Shown: in pieces, positions 21,377-33,900 of the stretch
Position numbering within the stretch: the first letter of the stretch is position 1
How the letters are laid out: every line of letters begins with the position of its first letter
Assembly (NCBI GenBank): GCA_013407085.1
Contig: JACCGJ010001364.1
Location: forward strand, 9,522 to 73,521
Direction of reading: 5' to 3'
DNA length: 64,000 bases
DNA from: Atriophallophorus winterbourni
Taxonomy: Eukaryota > Platyhelminthes > Trematoda > Plagiorchiida > Microphallidae
The notes under the pieces: model-generated
Seen by the model: only the letters and a program-made list of their open reading frames with translations
Told to the model about the DNA's origin: nothing
Database searches by the model: none
Translations under genes and position numbers: made by a program

Positions 21377-24300
21377 ATGACGCGAAGGATGACCTCGATG
21401 ACCCAGATAAAGAAAGCAGCACGTGATGCATGTCAACTATGTAACAACGGGGTAAGCGCCAAATCCAACGTAGTTGAATGTTTTGGCTGTTTGGGTAAAA
21501 TACATACTAAATGTGATAAAGCCCTAACGAAAGAAGTGATATCTTTTATTAACAACGTTGATTTACCCGGTGTTTGCTACGTATGTTGTGCATGTCGAAG
21601 TAAACACGGATGTGCAATCGTTTGCACGGATGTGCAATCGTGCAGCATTTCCGTGCTGCACGGCTAACATCGTGCTAAATTGATTGGCCAACGGTAGTGA
21701 GCTGCATGCTGAAATACGCTGGAGTCTCGCTACCATTTCTATTTCTCTCTCATATCTGTCTAGGCCTGGGCAACCTGACAGTATCTTAGCCCACGTGCAG
21801 TCTCTGACTGTGCGGCACTTTGCCTGGATCAGGCTTGTGCATTCATACATACCTAGTGATACCACTACAAATCCTCCCCATGAGGCAATGCTGGAATCTC
21901 GAATAGAGATTTTGGAAAATTACTATCGAAAACTTGAGGAAACATTTAAAGCGCTTTTGGTAGATACACTTGCCAACGCAATTCGACCCGAAATAAATGT
22001 TGCTCAAGACAAAAAGGAAAAGGAAATTACACCAATAACTGCTCCCTTAACTGAATGTGGTGATAGCTCATCCGAAGGTAATAAAGATGGACCTACTGAA
22101 CCCTGTTTACCTAGGTCCTCATCTGGTAAAATTGTGAACACTTTGTCCAGGAATCCCCGTCGTCTAGTTGCTAGATCTGAGCCTCCCAAAAAGCAATGTT
22201 ACCGCTCATTCTACTAAGACAGATATCGCTCTCAGTGTAATCTGCACAAATATCCCGGAATCGACAGATTCACTTTTCTCAGCAAGAAAAGCACATGAGC
22301 TCAATGAATGGACTGAGCTCTGTACACACATGGGCTTGAAAGCTTTGGTACCTACATCGATGACGCGCTTAACACGGCATAAAGACTCCCCTCACGTACA
22401 CCGCCCACGCCTATTAAGGGTGACATTGCGAAATTAATCTGAAATGGAAGAAGTCATCCTCAATGCGTATCTACTCGGTGCTTGTCCCGGTTTGACCCGC
22501 CGAGTACAAGCCGACATACCTTGGTGGGAAAGGAAAAGTCAAACCACTCGTCGAGACCACTCTACTTCACGTAGTTTAATATTCCTCGGTGTCCCCGAAA
22601 ATGTTGATGTAGTATCAGCATCGGAATCAAAGCAACATGATTTGAAGCAATGGTTATACATTGCCGATGCTATTGGATCTCGTGATTCCATTGTCGTAGA
22701 TACTCTTAGAATACCTAGATCCCTCAACTACAAAGGCAATGGGCCCAGTCCTCTGAAAATCACTTTTCTGACGACTGAAATGGCTATCGCTGTGAACACC
22801 GACTGGAAATCTAACCGCTCAAAACTTCCACCAGACGTGAGTGTGCCCAAGCGTGTTCCCTCACTGAAACCCAAAGAACCATCGCAACCACAGCCTGATT
22901 GCAATCTTGTTATTGACAGTTCAAATGTTACCCCAAAACACGAAAAGGGTCCGGCTCATTGCGATTCGGACCAATAGCTACAGTACACGATTCGACATTG
23001 TGTAAGACAAATACGATCAGGTGCATATATACAAATGCTCAGTGTTTAACTAACAAATTAGCTGAACTATGTGAGCTTTGTGATAGACTTTCACCGATTT
23101 GGTTGCAGTTACAGAGACTTGGTTCCAGCCCTGCATGACTGATGCTGAGCTTTTGATTCCGAAAATGTCACTACTTCGTCGCGATCGTGATCGAAGATCC
23201 GGTGGTGGAGTTGCAGTTTACTATCACGAACGTTTAGCGCAGTGTAACGTCATCGATCATCCTGACCTCAGCCTCCCTGATACGATGTGGTGTTCAGTAA
23301 AACTAGTCAATGGAGATGAATGTATGATCAGCATCATTTACCACTCGCCATCATCCGAAAGCTCATACAATGATAAGCTCATTGAATCATTGCAACACAT
23401 CACAAGATGCCAGACTATGCAATTGCTGATCATTGGCGATTTTAATCTCCCGCATCTGTTTTCGAGAGGTGAGCACTCCCTGCATTCGTTTGAACATAAA
23501 TTCAAGGAGGTTATAGAATTTGCTTCACTACACAATCACGTTAACCAGCCAACTCGCTGGCGGGGTCTTGACCAACCTTAAACCCTTGACCTTGTCTTAA
23601 CGCCTGAGGCAACCGCAGTAGAGGGTATACAATACCTGGCACCACTGGGGAAGAGTGATCATGTTGTGCTTTTGTTTGATTATGTATGTAGTGCGGAACG
23701 ATTGTGTGAACAGACGAAAGTCATAAGGAAAATACCATTTGAATCCTTAAATATCAGTCTCCGGGATGCACACACTCATGAGTTTGATTCAATGGATCCT
23801 GGCTCATATTACAATTCGTTTCTGAATTATCTCAATTCGAAGATTTACGAAAACTCGATTTTTGTACCACAAAAATGCAGCTACAACAACCAGTTTGTTA
23901 TTCGGAGTAGAACGAAGAAATGGTTAGCTGTTAAGCGAGAGTCTTGGTTAACTCATAAGAAGTTTGGTACGGAAGAAACTTGGAAACGATTCTGTAAGAT
24001 ACGGAATCAAGTCACTACTCTTGTAAGAGAAGATCGCATGCAATTCCAATGGAACTTGCTTAAGAGAATGGAAAAGAATCTTAAGCTTCTCTACAAGATA
24101 GTAAATGAACGATCAAAGATCAAACCAGGTGTATTCTCTGTACTAACACCTCATGGATTGACCCACACTGCCCAAGATACCGCCGACGCTTTAGCAACGT
24201 TTTACTCATTTGTCTTCAATCCCAAGCGCTGTATACCATATCAACTTTCATCAAGTTCACCACATTTCGAATTATTAAGTGAAATGACTATCAACGAATA

Positions 24301-24945
24301 CATGGTGGGGCGGGAACTTTGTCGACTAAACGAAAAGAAGTCCCCTGGCGCAGACAAAATTACCCCCGCCGTACTTCGCAGGTGTCGCGTTGCTTTGACT
24401 GCTCCTCTCACTCGCATATTCAATATCAGCTTAAATGAAGGAAAAATACCACCGCAATGGAAAGCAGGGATGATAACTCCTATTTATAAAGGCGGTAGCC
24501 GTTCAGACACAGCAAACTATAGACCGGTAACGTTACTTCCGGTGATCTCCAGATTAATGGAACGCATTGTGACTGCGCGCATAAGAAAACATTTTGAAAA
24601 CCAAAATATTTTGACACATATTTTTGGCACAACGCGGTTTTCGAAGAGATCGTTGCTGTTTATCTAACCTTCTTACAACGTTCGAGGATTGGACCAAGGC
24701 ACTAGACGAAGGTGAGGCTGTACATGCTTGCTACATCGATATTTCCAAAGCTTTCGATAGAGTCAACCATGACATCTTAATTAAAAAGCTCGAATCCTAT
24801 GGAATAACGGGAATATTGCTGAATTGAATAAGGGACTATCTTACTGATAGACACGTCCAAGTTCGCGTTGGTAGCACCTTATCTAGAAAAATAGACGTCA
24901 CGAGTGGAGTTCCGCAAGGCTCGGTGCTTGGACCTCTTCTATTCT
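21377..24945 (+). mobile_element. CR1-like LINE A, ORF1 and most of ORF2, broken
   Basis: ORF1 starts at 21377 with a PHD-like finger (CQLC, CFGC, HTKC, CYVC, CAC). It is interrupted by a retroposon at 21600-21857, then continues in a new frame to 22977 with a frameshift near 22180 and a stop near 22437. ORF2 begins about 23015 (IRCIYTNAQCLTNKLAELCE). Endonuclease motifs are VTETWF, GGVAVYY, IIGDFNLP and LGKSDHV. RT motifs are KKSPGADKITP, YRPVTLLPV, ISKAFDRVNH and GVPQGSVLGPLLF. Lesions: frameshift near 23095, stop near 23579, frameshift near 24625, stop near 24825. It ends abruptly before the FADD catalytic block. Confidence 0.9.
21600..21857 (+). mobile_element. Short retroposon S, copy 4, inserted in LINE ORF1
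   Basis: A near full-length copy beginning at the CACGGATGTGCAATCGT segment, which is itself duplicated at the left end, and ending in ATTCATACATAC. It splits the ORF1 frame between the PHD-like finger and the coiled-coil region. I could not find a convincing target-site duplication. Confidence 0.9.
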
Positions 24946-24946
24946 T

Positions 24947-24988
24947 CCAATCTTCTATTAGCTCGTGCCAATCTTCTATTAGCTCGTG
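24947..24988. repeat. 21-bp tandem duplication at a LINE junction
   Basis: Two exact copies of a 21-bp unit starting CCAATCTTCTATTAGC at 24947 and 24968. They sit exactly where LINE A breaks off and the 5' leader of LINE B begins, so they may mark the insertion point. Confidence 0.9.
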
Positions 24989-25435
24989 CCGTGCGGTCGC
25001 ATTATTTTGAGCTCCTGATAATCAGGATATACTGTTCTTACACTTACACGTACGTGGACATATTATACCTTGTTGGACTCCTCTCGAAGTCAGCTTTCTG
25101 GATATACCACTCTCGTAGCGGTATTCGATAATACGAGCAAATTCGGATTTATCGTGATTTCCCATATTGGATCTACGCGTGCAACTCTGTTAATACGCTT
25201 CAAGTCCTCAAAGGGATTAACGTCATCGGAAAGATCTTATTCTTCGCCGTCGACTGGTTATATATTCAACGTCGTGAGAGCAATTACCGAAGCGCATCGC
25301 TGGAATCAATTCTGACTTTGTTCTTATTATTGAGCAACGCTTTTCGTCGCGCTCACCATATTCATCATCGATCGCTCGACGGAACCACTGTCTGTGCACA
25401 CACAACTGAACAGTACTGCACACAACCTTGACCGG

Positions 25436-26749
25436 ATGACCCCGAAAAGGATACAAAGCGCACCGGGATGCATGTGCACGGTTTGCCGAAAGTCGGTAAG
25501 TCCTAAGGCGAGGTCTGTCACGTGTTACGCCTGTTTGTTGAAAGTGCCTGCGAAATGTGACAAATCGCTGACTTCGGATTTAGTATCGATTATTAATGGA
25601 GATGACTGTCCTGGTGTCTGTTATGTTTGTCTGCTTTGCAAGGCCAAATCAACACCGTCAGCCTCGGCGGCAAAAACCCCTGAATATGATATTGAGACCC
25701 GTCTAAATGGAATGGAATCCAGTTTAAAAAAACTGAATGAACTGATAATAAAAGTCATAAAGGCACCGTCGTTACCCGACTTAGAGGTTACTGCCGAAGA
25801 GCCGGTAGATAATACATCACACTCGAGCAGGCCAACATTTGCCCAGATAACCGCGCATATGGCGACTAAAACGGGGAAGCGTTCGTTGGAATCAGTGACT
25901 CCTCGACATAACGGAACCGAGAAAGGACTCAAAAAATCCACTACTAAAATGACTGAGTCAAATTATAAAATAAAGTCCGCGGGTGTAAACCTAAGCGTTA
26001 TATGTACAAACGTGACCGAGTCGCAGGAAACGCTGTTTGAAGCTAAGCAAAAGCATGACTTAGCTGAGTGGTTTAAAGTCTGCAGTCAGATGAGATTGGA
26101 CGCGGTTACACCCTCATCAATAGTTCGATTAAATCGCCACCTGAATTCTCCTCATACGGATGATCCTCGCCTTTTAAGAATAACGCTGCAATCTGCGGAG
26201 GACGTGGAAAACGTACTCCTAAATGCTTACATTCTTAGAGGTGTTCCAGAGACTAAATGTCGTATCCATGCAGACCTACCATGGTGGGAGCGAAAGTCGC
26301 CGCAGAAATCTCGTGAAGAACGTAATCCAAGAAGTATTGTAATTCTTGGTGTTCCAGAAGATGCTGCTGACGTACCTTCTCAAGTAAAGTCTGAGCACGA
26401 CCACAAACAGTGGAAATATCTAGCCGAAACAATTGGTATTAAAAATACCGTACTTGTGGATGCTTTTAGGATACCGCGATCTGCCAACTATAAAGGGCAA
26501 GGTCCTAGCCCTTTAAAGCTAACCATCTTCACAACCGAAATGACTGATACTATCAAAAGTGAATGGAAAGCTAATAGAAAAAACCTACCCCCAAACGTAA
26601 AGTTAAGCTTGCCCAGGATCAAAACCGAAAATCAGCAAACGGATAGTACTGATCAACCGACGCCAAGTGTCACAGTTCAATTGGAACCTCATGCGCCACT
26701 TCAAAAAAACGTGAGCATTCCGACTCTGGCAGAGTCGGACCCCCAATAA
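25436..26749 (+). CDS. LINE ORF1 protein with PHD-like finger (437 aa)
   Basis: Nucleic-acid-binding companion of the LINE ORF2 protein, expected to coat element RNA. The ATG at 25436 aligns with the start of the sister ORF1 at 21377; the frame extends upstream without an ATG. Residues 13-70 hold paired cysteines (CTVC, CYAC, AKCDK, CYVC, CKA) forming a PHD-like finger; the sister copy has His where this one has Ala (PAKC against HTKC). A predicted helical segment follows (MESSLKKLNELIIKVIKA). Two related blocks come next, ADLPWWERKSPQKSR and SIVILGVPED, then a hydrophilic tail. No stop or frameshift is visible. Confidence 0.85.
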   Translation: MTPKRIQSAPGCMCTVCRKSVSPKARSVTCYACLLKVPAKCDKSLTSDLVSIINGDDCPGVCYVCLLCKAKSTPSASAAKTPEYDIETRLNGMESSLKKLNELIIKVIKAPSLPDLEVTAEEPVDNTSHSSRPTFAQITAHMATKTGKRSLESVTPRHNGTEKGLKKSTTKMTESNYKIKSAGVNLSVICTNVTESQETLFEAKQKHDLAEWFKVCSQMRLDAVTPSSIVRLNRHLNSPHTDDPRLLRITLQSAEDVENVLLNAYILRGVPETKCRIHADLPWWERKSPQKSREERNPRSIVILGVPEDAADVPSQVKSEHDHKQWKYLAETIGIKNTVLVDAFRIPRSANYKGQGPSPLKLTIFTTEMTDTIKSEWKANRKNLPPNVKLSLPRIKTENQQTDSTDQPTPSVTVQLEPHAPLQKNVSIPTLAESDPQ

Positions 26750-26870
26750 CCTCTCGTGACATGAACACTACAAACTTTATTGATTGTTTATATACAAACA
26801 CACAAAGTCTCTCTAGCAAACTGCTAAACCAAACAGCTTACACCCCGTCATTACTCATAAAAACACAATT

Positions 26871-29638
26871 AAGTGCATCTATACGAACGCAAACAGCCTG
26901 ATCAATAAGCTGCACGAACTCTCCGAGATTTGTGATGAAACGAACCCAGACATAGTTGCCATAACAGAAACGTGGTTCACTACCTCGTTTTCTGATCTAG
27001 AACTCTCTTTACCAAGCATGACTTTATTTCGACGTGACCGTGTGAGTGATGGCGGAGGAGCAGCACTCTACTGCAAACAATCATTTATTTGCAGAGTTAT
27101 GAATGACCAAAATCTGGATATACCCGACACGCGTTGGTGTTCTATAACTCTTACTTCTGGTGACCAGTGCGTTATTGGAGTGATTTACCGTTCTCCAACC
27201 GCGAACCTCGACCTGAACAATAAACTGATTACTGCTTTGCAATATGTAACAACGCGATATAACAATCAAATTTTGATAATGGGAGACTTCAACCTTCCTC
27301 AGCTATATAACCGTGATGATCATCCACCAGAGACATTTGAACACGAACTTCGAGCAGTCTTGGATTACACACCCCTCTATAACCACGTTAAAGGATTTAC
27401 TCGTATGAGGGGAGCTGACAGGCCTTCTACCTTGGACTTGATACTTACATCTGATCCTACCGCTGTAGAAACTATCATCTATAAACCGCCGATCGGACGG
27501 AGCGACCACGTTGTCCTAGAATTCTACTACGTTTGTAGTGCTAGGCGCAAATTTGACGGAATGAAATGCTTCAGAAAGGTAAACTACCGTACCCTTTGTG
27601 CATAGCTTCAAAGCATTAGTCTCATACAGTTGGATTATTCCGATTCAGACAGTCATTGGCGCTCTCTCCTACAACACCTGAAACTTATATTAGAGAAACA
27701 TTCAAACCTCGTCCCGAAGAAAAATCCTCGACGTAACAAATTTAAGCTACGTAGCAGGACCAAAAAGTGGATGAAACAAAGGGCAGTAGCGTGGGAGTTT
27801 CACAAGGCTACCAACACAGCTGATTCTTGGGCACAATTTACACGAATTTTTCGAGATGATAAACAAGAGTTCCAATCGCAATTGATTACTCAGATGCACC
27901 AGAATCCGAAGCTCTTGTATAGACTTGTAAACGATAGAACAAATATTAAACCAGGAGTCTTTGCCCTGAAAACTTCGTCCGGCTTCACAGAATCCGTTGA
28001 ACAAACCGCTGATTTGTCAGCAGACTTTTATGCTGGAGTATTTGCACCGAAATCCGCAGAGCACGAACAGGAACCAAGCATTCGATATGATCGTCCCACT
28101 CTGAGTGAAATAATAATTACTCCTATGGTGGTTGCGCAGCACTTAAGAAAGTTAAGCGCAAAGAAATCTCCGGGACCAGACGAAATTTCACCGAAGCTCC
28201 TCAAAAGCTGTCATGCGCAGCTCTCGGGACCTTTATCTCGTCTGTTTAGCGAATTGCTTCACGTCGGAATGGTACCAATTGATTGGAAGCTGGGAATAAT
28301 TACACCAATTTACAAAAGTGGATGCCGTTCTGAAGTAAAAAATTACAGGCCTGTGACATTGCTGTCTTCGGTTTCGAAGGTTTTGAGCGCATAATCACTG
28401 CAGAAGTAGTGCGCCACCTGGAATCGAACGGACTCTTGACAATTGCCCAGCACGGATTTCGCAGAAACCGCTCTTGTCTAACTAATTTGCTGACATGTTT
28501 GGACGACTGGACTAGTGTAGTGGACGCCGGAGGCAGTATTCATGCATGCTACTTAGACATTTCTAAAGCTTTTGACAGAGTTGATCACAACTTACTGCTG
28601 AACAAGCTAAAGAAACACGGTATTGCTGGATGACTGTATGACTTGCTGCGAGACTATCTCAGCAAAAGACATATACGGGTTCGAGTTGACGGTATACTAT
28701 CGAAGGAAATCGACGTCACTAGCGGTGTTCCACAGGGATCCGTGCTCGGACCGATACTGTTTCTGATCTATATGAATGACCTGCCAACACCACGCGGCAG
28801 TAAGATTGTTCTGTTCGCAGATGACATAAAAATATGGAAAAAAATCAGCACTGCCGAGGATTGCAGTGTGCTTCAAAGTGACTTGGATGCTGTGCAAATG
28901 TGGTTATCTGAAAATAACCTACCGCTTAACATGCAGAAGTCTCAAATCATGCACATTGGTCGTGTGCTAAGCTTTTCTCATTCATACAAGCTTGGCAACA
29001 ATATCCTGGATTACACCAAACAAGAAAAAGACCTGGGTGTCTGGATTTGCGGTAGCCTGAAAAATGGTCTACAATGCGAAGCCGTTTACAAACGCGCGTC
29101 TCGGATGCTCGGTGTGTTAAGGCTGATATTCGGACGTTTTTCCCAGAGCTGTTTTTCTCTGATGATGAACACGTACATACACCCGCTTACTGATTACGCT
29201 TCACAAGCCTGGACTCCATGGCTTCAAAAAGACATTTCACTATTGGATCGCATACACCACAGAGCCTCAAAGTTGGTCATTGGGCTCGAAAACCTACCAT
29301 TCGCTGACCGGCTAAGTAAACTGAAGCTAACAACGTTTGCACAAAGGAGACTGCGAGCCGACCTCCTCCTCACATTCAAAATCCTTAACAGTGTTTCCCA
29401 CCCTTTGGATACACTATTTCACCGACGAACATCCAGCAACAACCGCGGTCACAACTGCAAGTTGGAAATACCCCACTCCAATCAGAACTGTCGCAGGTAT
29501 TTTTATTCTGTGCGTATTTGTTTCGCTTGGAATTCCCTGCCAGCCGATTTGGTAAGCTCAAACACTTTTTCTATATTTAAATTAAAACTAGACGATTTCC
29601 TGAGAGCCAATCCAAATTATGCCCCGAACTATTTATAA
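26871..29638 (+). pseudogene. LINE ORF2: APE endonuclease plus reverse transcriptase, lightly broken
   Basis: Nicks the target and primes reverse transcription. Endonuclease motifs: KCIYTNANSLINKLHELSEI, IVAITETWF, DTRWCSI, ILIMGDFNLPQL and IGRSDHVVLE. RT motifs: KKSPGPDEISPKLLK, YRPVTLLSSVSK, AQHGFRRNRSCLTNLL, YLDISKAFDRVDHN, GVPQGSVLGPILF and FADDIKIW with the catalytic Asp pair. The thumb and C-terminus (YASQAWTPWLQKDI, CFAWNSLP) are complete. Lesions: TAG at about 27603, a 1-base frameshift near 28390 (KVLSA against ERIITAEVV) and TGA at about 28631. The true start is unclear because an ATG frame from 26761 encodes a second, out-of-frame YTNTQSLSSKL motif. Confidence 0.88.
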
Positions 29639-29776
29639 TCTATCGTTACCAGAATTATTTTGATTTTGACATTTTTCTACACACATATACACTTGTACCT
29701 ATAGTTCAACTGCATGGTTATTGTAAAGTAATTGCTTTTTTCAACCATAAAATCTTGAATCTTGAATCTTGAATCT

Positions 29777-30440
29777 TGGTGTATATGAACGATATAGTAG
29801 AGGATATTGGATGCAACTTGATACTATTACACCTGAAACCCTCCCACGGGTAATTAACACGTATATACGTCCTGTAATGAAATATTCCACCCAAGCCTGG
29901 GCACCATGGCTGAGGAAGGATATCGAACTACTCGACAGGATTTATCATCGTGCTACAAAGTTAGTCTCCCGGTACAGAAATTTGCCTTTCACAGAGCGAA
30001 TGTTAAAACTGAACCTACACGATTTTACCCAACGGCGGATACGTAGTGACCTTATGTTGACATTCAAAATCCTGCAATCTGTAAACCATCCCCTTAAACA
30101 CTTGCTAAAGCCCAATGACCTTACTCGAACACGAACACATTCTAAGGCTTTAATCATTCCGCATTCTCGATTGGATATGCGTCGTAATTTTTTCTCAGTA
30201 AGAATTTGTTTCACGTGGAACTATTTGCCTGAAGAAATCACACGATCAGAATCTGTTGAGGTTTTCGCTTCCAAACTCGATGAGTTTATGACGAACCATG
30301 CGGTATGCGAGTGTCCCTATTGATTTTTGAGATATTTTATATATTTTTTTATATGTTCCATATACCTTGTCATCCTATGGTTATTGTTAAGCTTAATGCT
30401 TTCTCTACCATAACATTTTCTGAGTTCTGAGTTCTGAAAT
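29777..30440 (+). mobile_element. CR1-like LINE 3' end (possibly the right half of LINE A)
   Basis: It starts immediately after the (CTTGAAT)n tail of LINE B with a segment (LGVYERYSRGYW) resembling the DLGVWI region. It continues through TYIRPVMKYSTQAWAPWLRK to the C-terminus (VRICFTWNYLPEEI) at 30323. The 3' UTR has the same signature and ends in GTTCTGA-type repeats (30418-30440). Because LINE A lacks exactly a 3' end, this may be its other part, minus some 130 codons around FADD. Confidence 0.82.
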
Positions 30441-30934
30441 TTCAATCACTATCTACCACTGTTTTACCGTATGCATCTAGCTAGAGGAAACGCTTGAATA
30501 GCACAACTCAGTGTTTTTAAATGCGAATTTCCCATCTTAGAAAGTCGCACAATGCGGCGTTTTGATGTTGTTCATGTGCAGTTATCATAAAATAAATTAC
30601 ATGCACTTGCACAGTCATCCGTGATGTCATATATACGAAAATAGCTTCAATTTAGCTGAAACAAAGACGGAGATTAGAAGCATCTAAAGCCAATAATGTG
30701 TACCGAATAGACTGTGATTGCTGGATTGGAGGAACTTTACTTATAGAAAAATCGCTCATGGTGGGGTAATAAGTGAGTATTCCAAAACTATGCTTAAAAT
30801 GAACAAACACGAATTTACCGTAAATTGAAAAAATTGCAGTTTGTCGGACTCACCAATTATGTCGTGGACCGAAAATATAACTCTGCACTACACAAAATAC
30901 AACAAAAATTGAATGAACTCACTAAAAGACCAGC
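30441..30934. other. intergenic, AT-rich
   Basis: No feature recognised. The junction with the RTE-like copy near 30935 is abrupt. Confidence 0.4.
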
Positions 30935-33900
30935 TTTTGAAAGCACTTCAGCATTAGTCAATCTGTCCACCCACGATATGTTCAAGCTACGATGGATGCT
31001 TCGTAAATGAAAAGCATTCAGCTTCCGTTCGTGTCTTGCGTGGGTGGTCCAGGTTTCACTGCCGTACAGTAAAGCATTTAGTACGCGCGCGCTGTATACC
31101 ATCATCTTTGTCTTTACAGTCAGCTTGCGGTTACCCCAAACACGAGAGTTCAACCGGGACAAAATGACAGCTGCTCTGCCAATCCGCTTATCAATCTCCG
31201 TGTCTATCGATAGGTTATCCGCAAAGGTTGAAACAAGATATGTGAAATGAAGTAATGGGTCAAGCTGATAGTTTCCAACAGTGATGATTGGAGGCGATAC
31301 AATCCATTGACCAAGGACTTTGGTCTTGCTCATGCTCATTGTTAGCCCAAAGTATTTGCATGCCGACGAAATACAGTCCATTAGCGACTGGAGATGTTCT
31401 AGGGAGTGAGCAATAATGGCTGCATCGTCGGCAAACAGCAGGTCACGGATTAGCACACCCCGTGCCTTGCTTCAGAAGCAGAGCAGAGAAAATTCCGAAC
31501 AGCGTGGGAGCAAGAACATGCCCTTGTTTAGCGCCTCGACGAATTTCAAAGGCGTTTGAACTGAAACCGTTAAAATGGACTGAGCCCTTCATGCCAGAGT
31601 GCAACGAAATAACGAGTTTAAACAGTCTTGGAGGGCAGTCTATCAGATTAAGCATTTTGAAAAGACCCTCCCTGCAGACGTAATCGAATGCCTTCGTTAA
31701 ATCAATAAAAACAGTGTATAATGGCATACGCTGTTCCCGACACTTTTCTTGAAGTTCTCTTAAGGAGAAGACCATGTCAACGGTTGATCTTCCCCTGCGG
31801 AAGCCACTTTGAGATTCGGAGTAAACTCTGTCAGCTAAAACTTGTAGCCGGATCTGTAAGACTTTGGCAAACAATTTGCCTACAACATTCAGAAGGGAGA
31901 TTCCTATGTAATTGTTACAATCGCCTCTCTCACCCTTGTTCTTAAATAGCATGAACATCGTGCCTCGAACCTCTTATTGGACACACTCCTCCTGCCAGCA
32001 CTAAAGAAGCAAATTGTGAAGAGGCTGTAATAATGCTGTTCTACAGCATTTGATGGACTCAAGTGGAATTCCGTTGTCACCAGGGGCCTTCTCATTCGCT
32101 AAGCGATTGATTGCCCTATTGAGCTCATCAAGAGTAGGGCGATTATTTAGATGTTCAATGTTTTGAAACCGCTCAAAATTTTCGTGTACATGCGGTAAAA
32201 CCTTACTGTCCCTATAGTAGAGAGAGGAGAAGTGCTTTACCCATATTTCCAACTGCTGAGATTTGTCGACAATCGGGTTACCAGATACAGACTTAATGGG
32301 AGCCGTTTTAGGTTAGATTGGAACAATGACTCTCTTGATCCCATCACATACAGTGAAAATTTCCAGTAACCTGGGCTTTTTGGATACTGATGCTAATTTC
32401 AGTTCAATAGTCATTTGCACATCGTCTTGCAGTCTGTTGTACCTTATTTCAAGCTGCTGTTTGAATTCGTAAGTTTTCATCTTTGAACTTTAAGAATGCT
32501 GACCGTTTCTCGTCCAAAACAGCAGTCATCTCCGAAGCTTTTGCTTCAAACCAGTCACTCGTTTGACCTTTCTTCGGAACGTAAGTGGAAAACGCGACTC
32601 GGCATATGCAGCATTTTTGCGATTCCCCGTTTTCTGAAACCGATTCGAGTGGGGTTGTCTTGTTGAAATCGGCTGTGAAGGCTTTTGCAGCTAGATTAGG
32701 CTCGCACATGCGAGTGACGTCTATCATTGGTTTAGCAGACCATTTGGTGCTGTGAAATCTCGACTAGGGAAGTTTCAGTTGTGCACAAACCAGAGAATGG
32801 TCAGAATCGCAGTCTGTGCATTGAAATAATCTGGTGAGGAGTACGCTTCCTATATTAGTGCGCCTAAGAAGAATAAGATCAAGGTGATGCGATTGCTTTG
32901 AGCGAGGATGTTTCCAAGAGAATTGATACTGTGGTTTTGTTTGAATGAAAGTGGTACTGACACGAAAACTGAACTGTATGCACAGTTCTAAAAGGCGTAG
33001 TTCATTGTCATTGGTTTTACCTCATCCGAATTTTCCGAGACAGTTTTGCGAAGACTCGTAGTCTGCATCAACTCTGGCTTTGAAATCACCCAATAGCACT
33101 ACATAGTTTTGTGGCACGTTTTTGAGAACTCTTGTGATGGTTATGATAAAAAGCGTCTTTTTCAGCAGGCGTCGCAGAGAGCGCCGGTGGTAATGGTACC
33201 AGTAGTGAGCTTCAGATTTAGAGTCCAAATCGGTTTGCTTCCGCTGATGCTTGGCTCTGCTGCATTTAGTACGTTGTTTCGCACGCAAAACCCAACTCCA
33301 TGCAGTCGAGACTCATCTGAACCCCTTCCTTTCCAAAATATGTGTAATCTCTTTCTGTTAGCACACCAGTGTCTGGTAATCGGGCCTCTTGCAGTGCAGC
33401 CACGTCGACATTCAGCCGTTTTAGCTCATTGTTGAACACGGCTGATTTTCCTACGCCTCTGATATTCGAGACGTCGTCATGAAATCCCCATGCACCCAAT
33501 GAGAATAGCAGACGGGGCGAGACAGCACCTTGTTGACTGGGGGCTGTCTAGCTTGATGTGGTGGTAGTCGTCCAATGAGACCTGAAAGTCTCTCGTACTG
33601 TCGGAAGCAGCTCCGGGCGCTGAGCTCTAAGCCAGTCGAGCCATAGCTTTTAACCAGTATCTGCTGCTTCCCATGTTATTATCCATAGCAGCGGAATGGA
33701 GTGCATTGAGACATTCGCCAGGGCAATTCAATTTGGAGAACTATCTGTTGCCCATTCAGCAAGTGCTTTCTCTCCACAGCACCACTGGAATCAATCGAAC
33801 AGCTAGTCCGATACGCTTGGACAACGTTGCCGTCGCAGGAGTTGGTTTGACGAAGTTGAATACAACTTCGGACTGCCTAACGGGAATCCAGGTCCGGAAT

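Larger units (their letters stand above)
24989..29776 (+). mobile_element. CR1-like LINE B, nearly full length
   Basis: It has a leader of about 450 bases, ORF1 (25436-26749), ORF2 (from about 26871 to 29638) and a 3' UTR with the subfamily signature GGTTATTGTAAAG...TGCTTTT...ACCAT, closing in (CTTGAAT)n at 29753-29776. ORF1 is intact and ORF2 carries only a few lesions, so it is the youngest full copy in the window. Confidence 0.9.
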
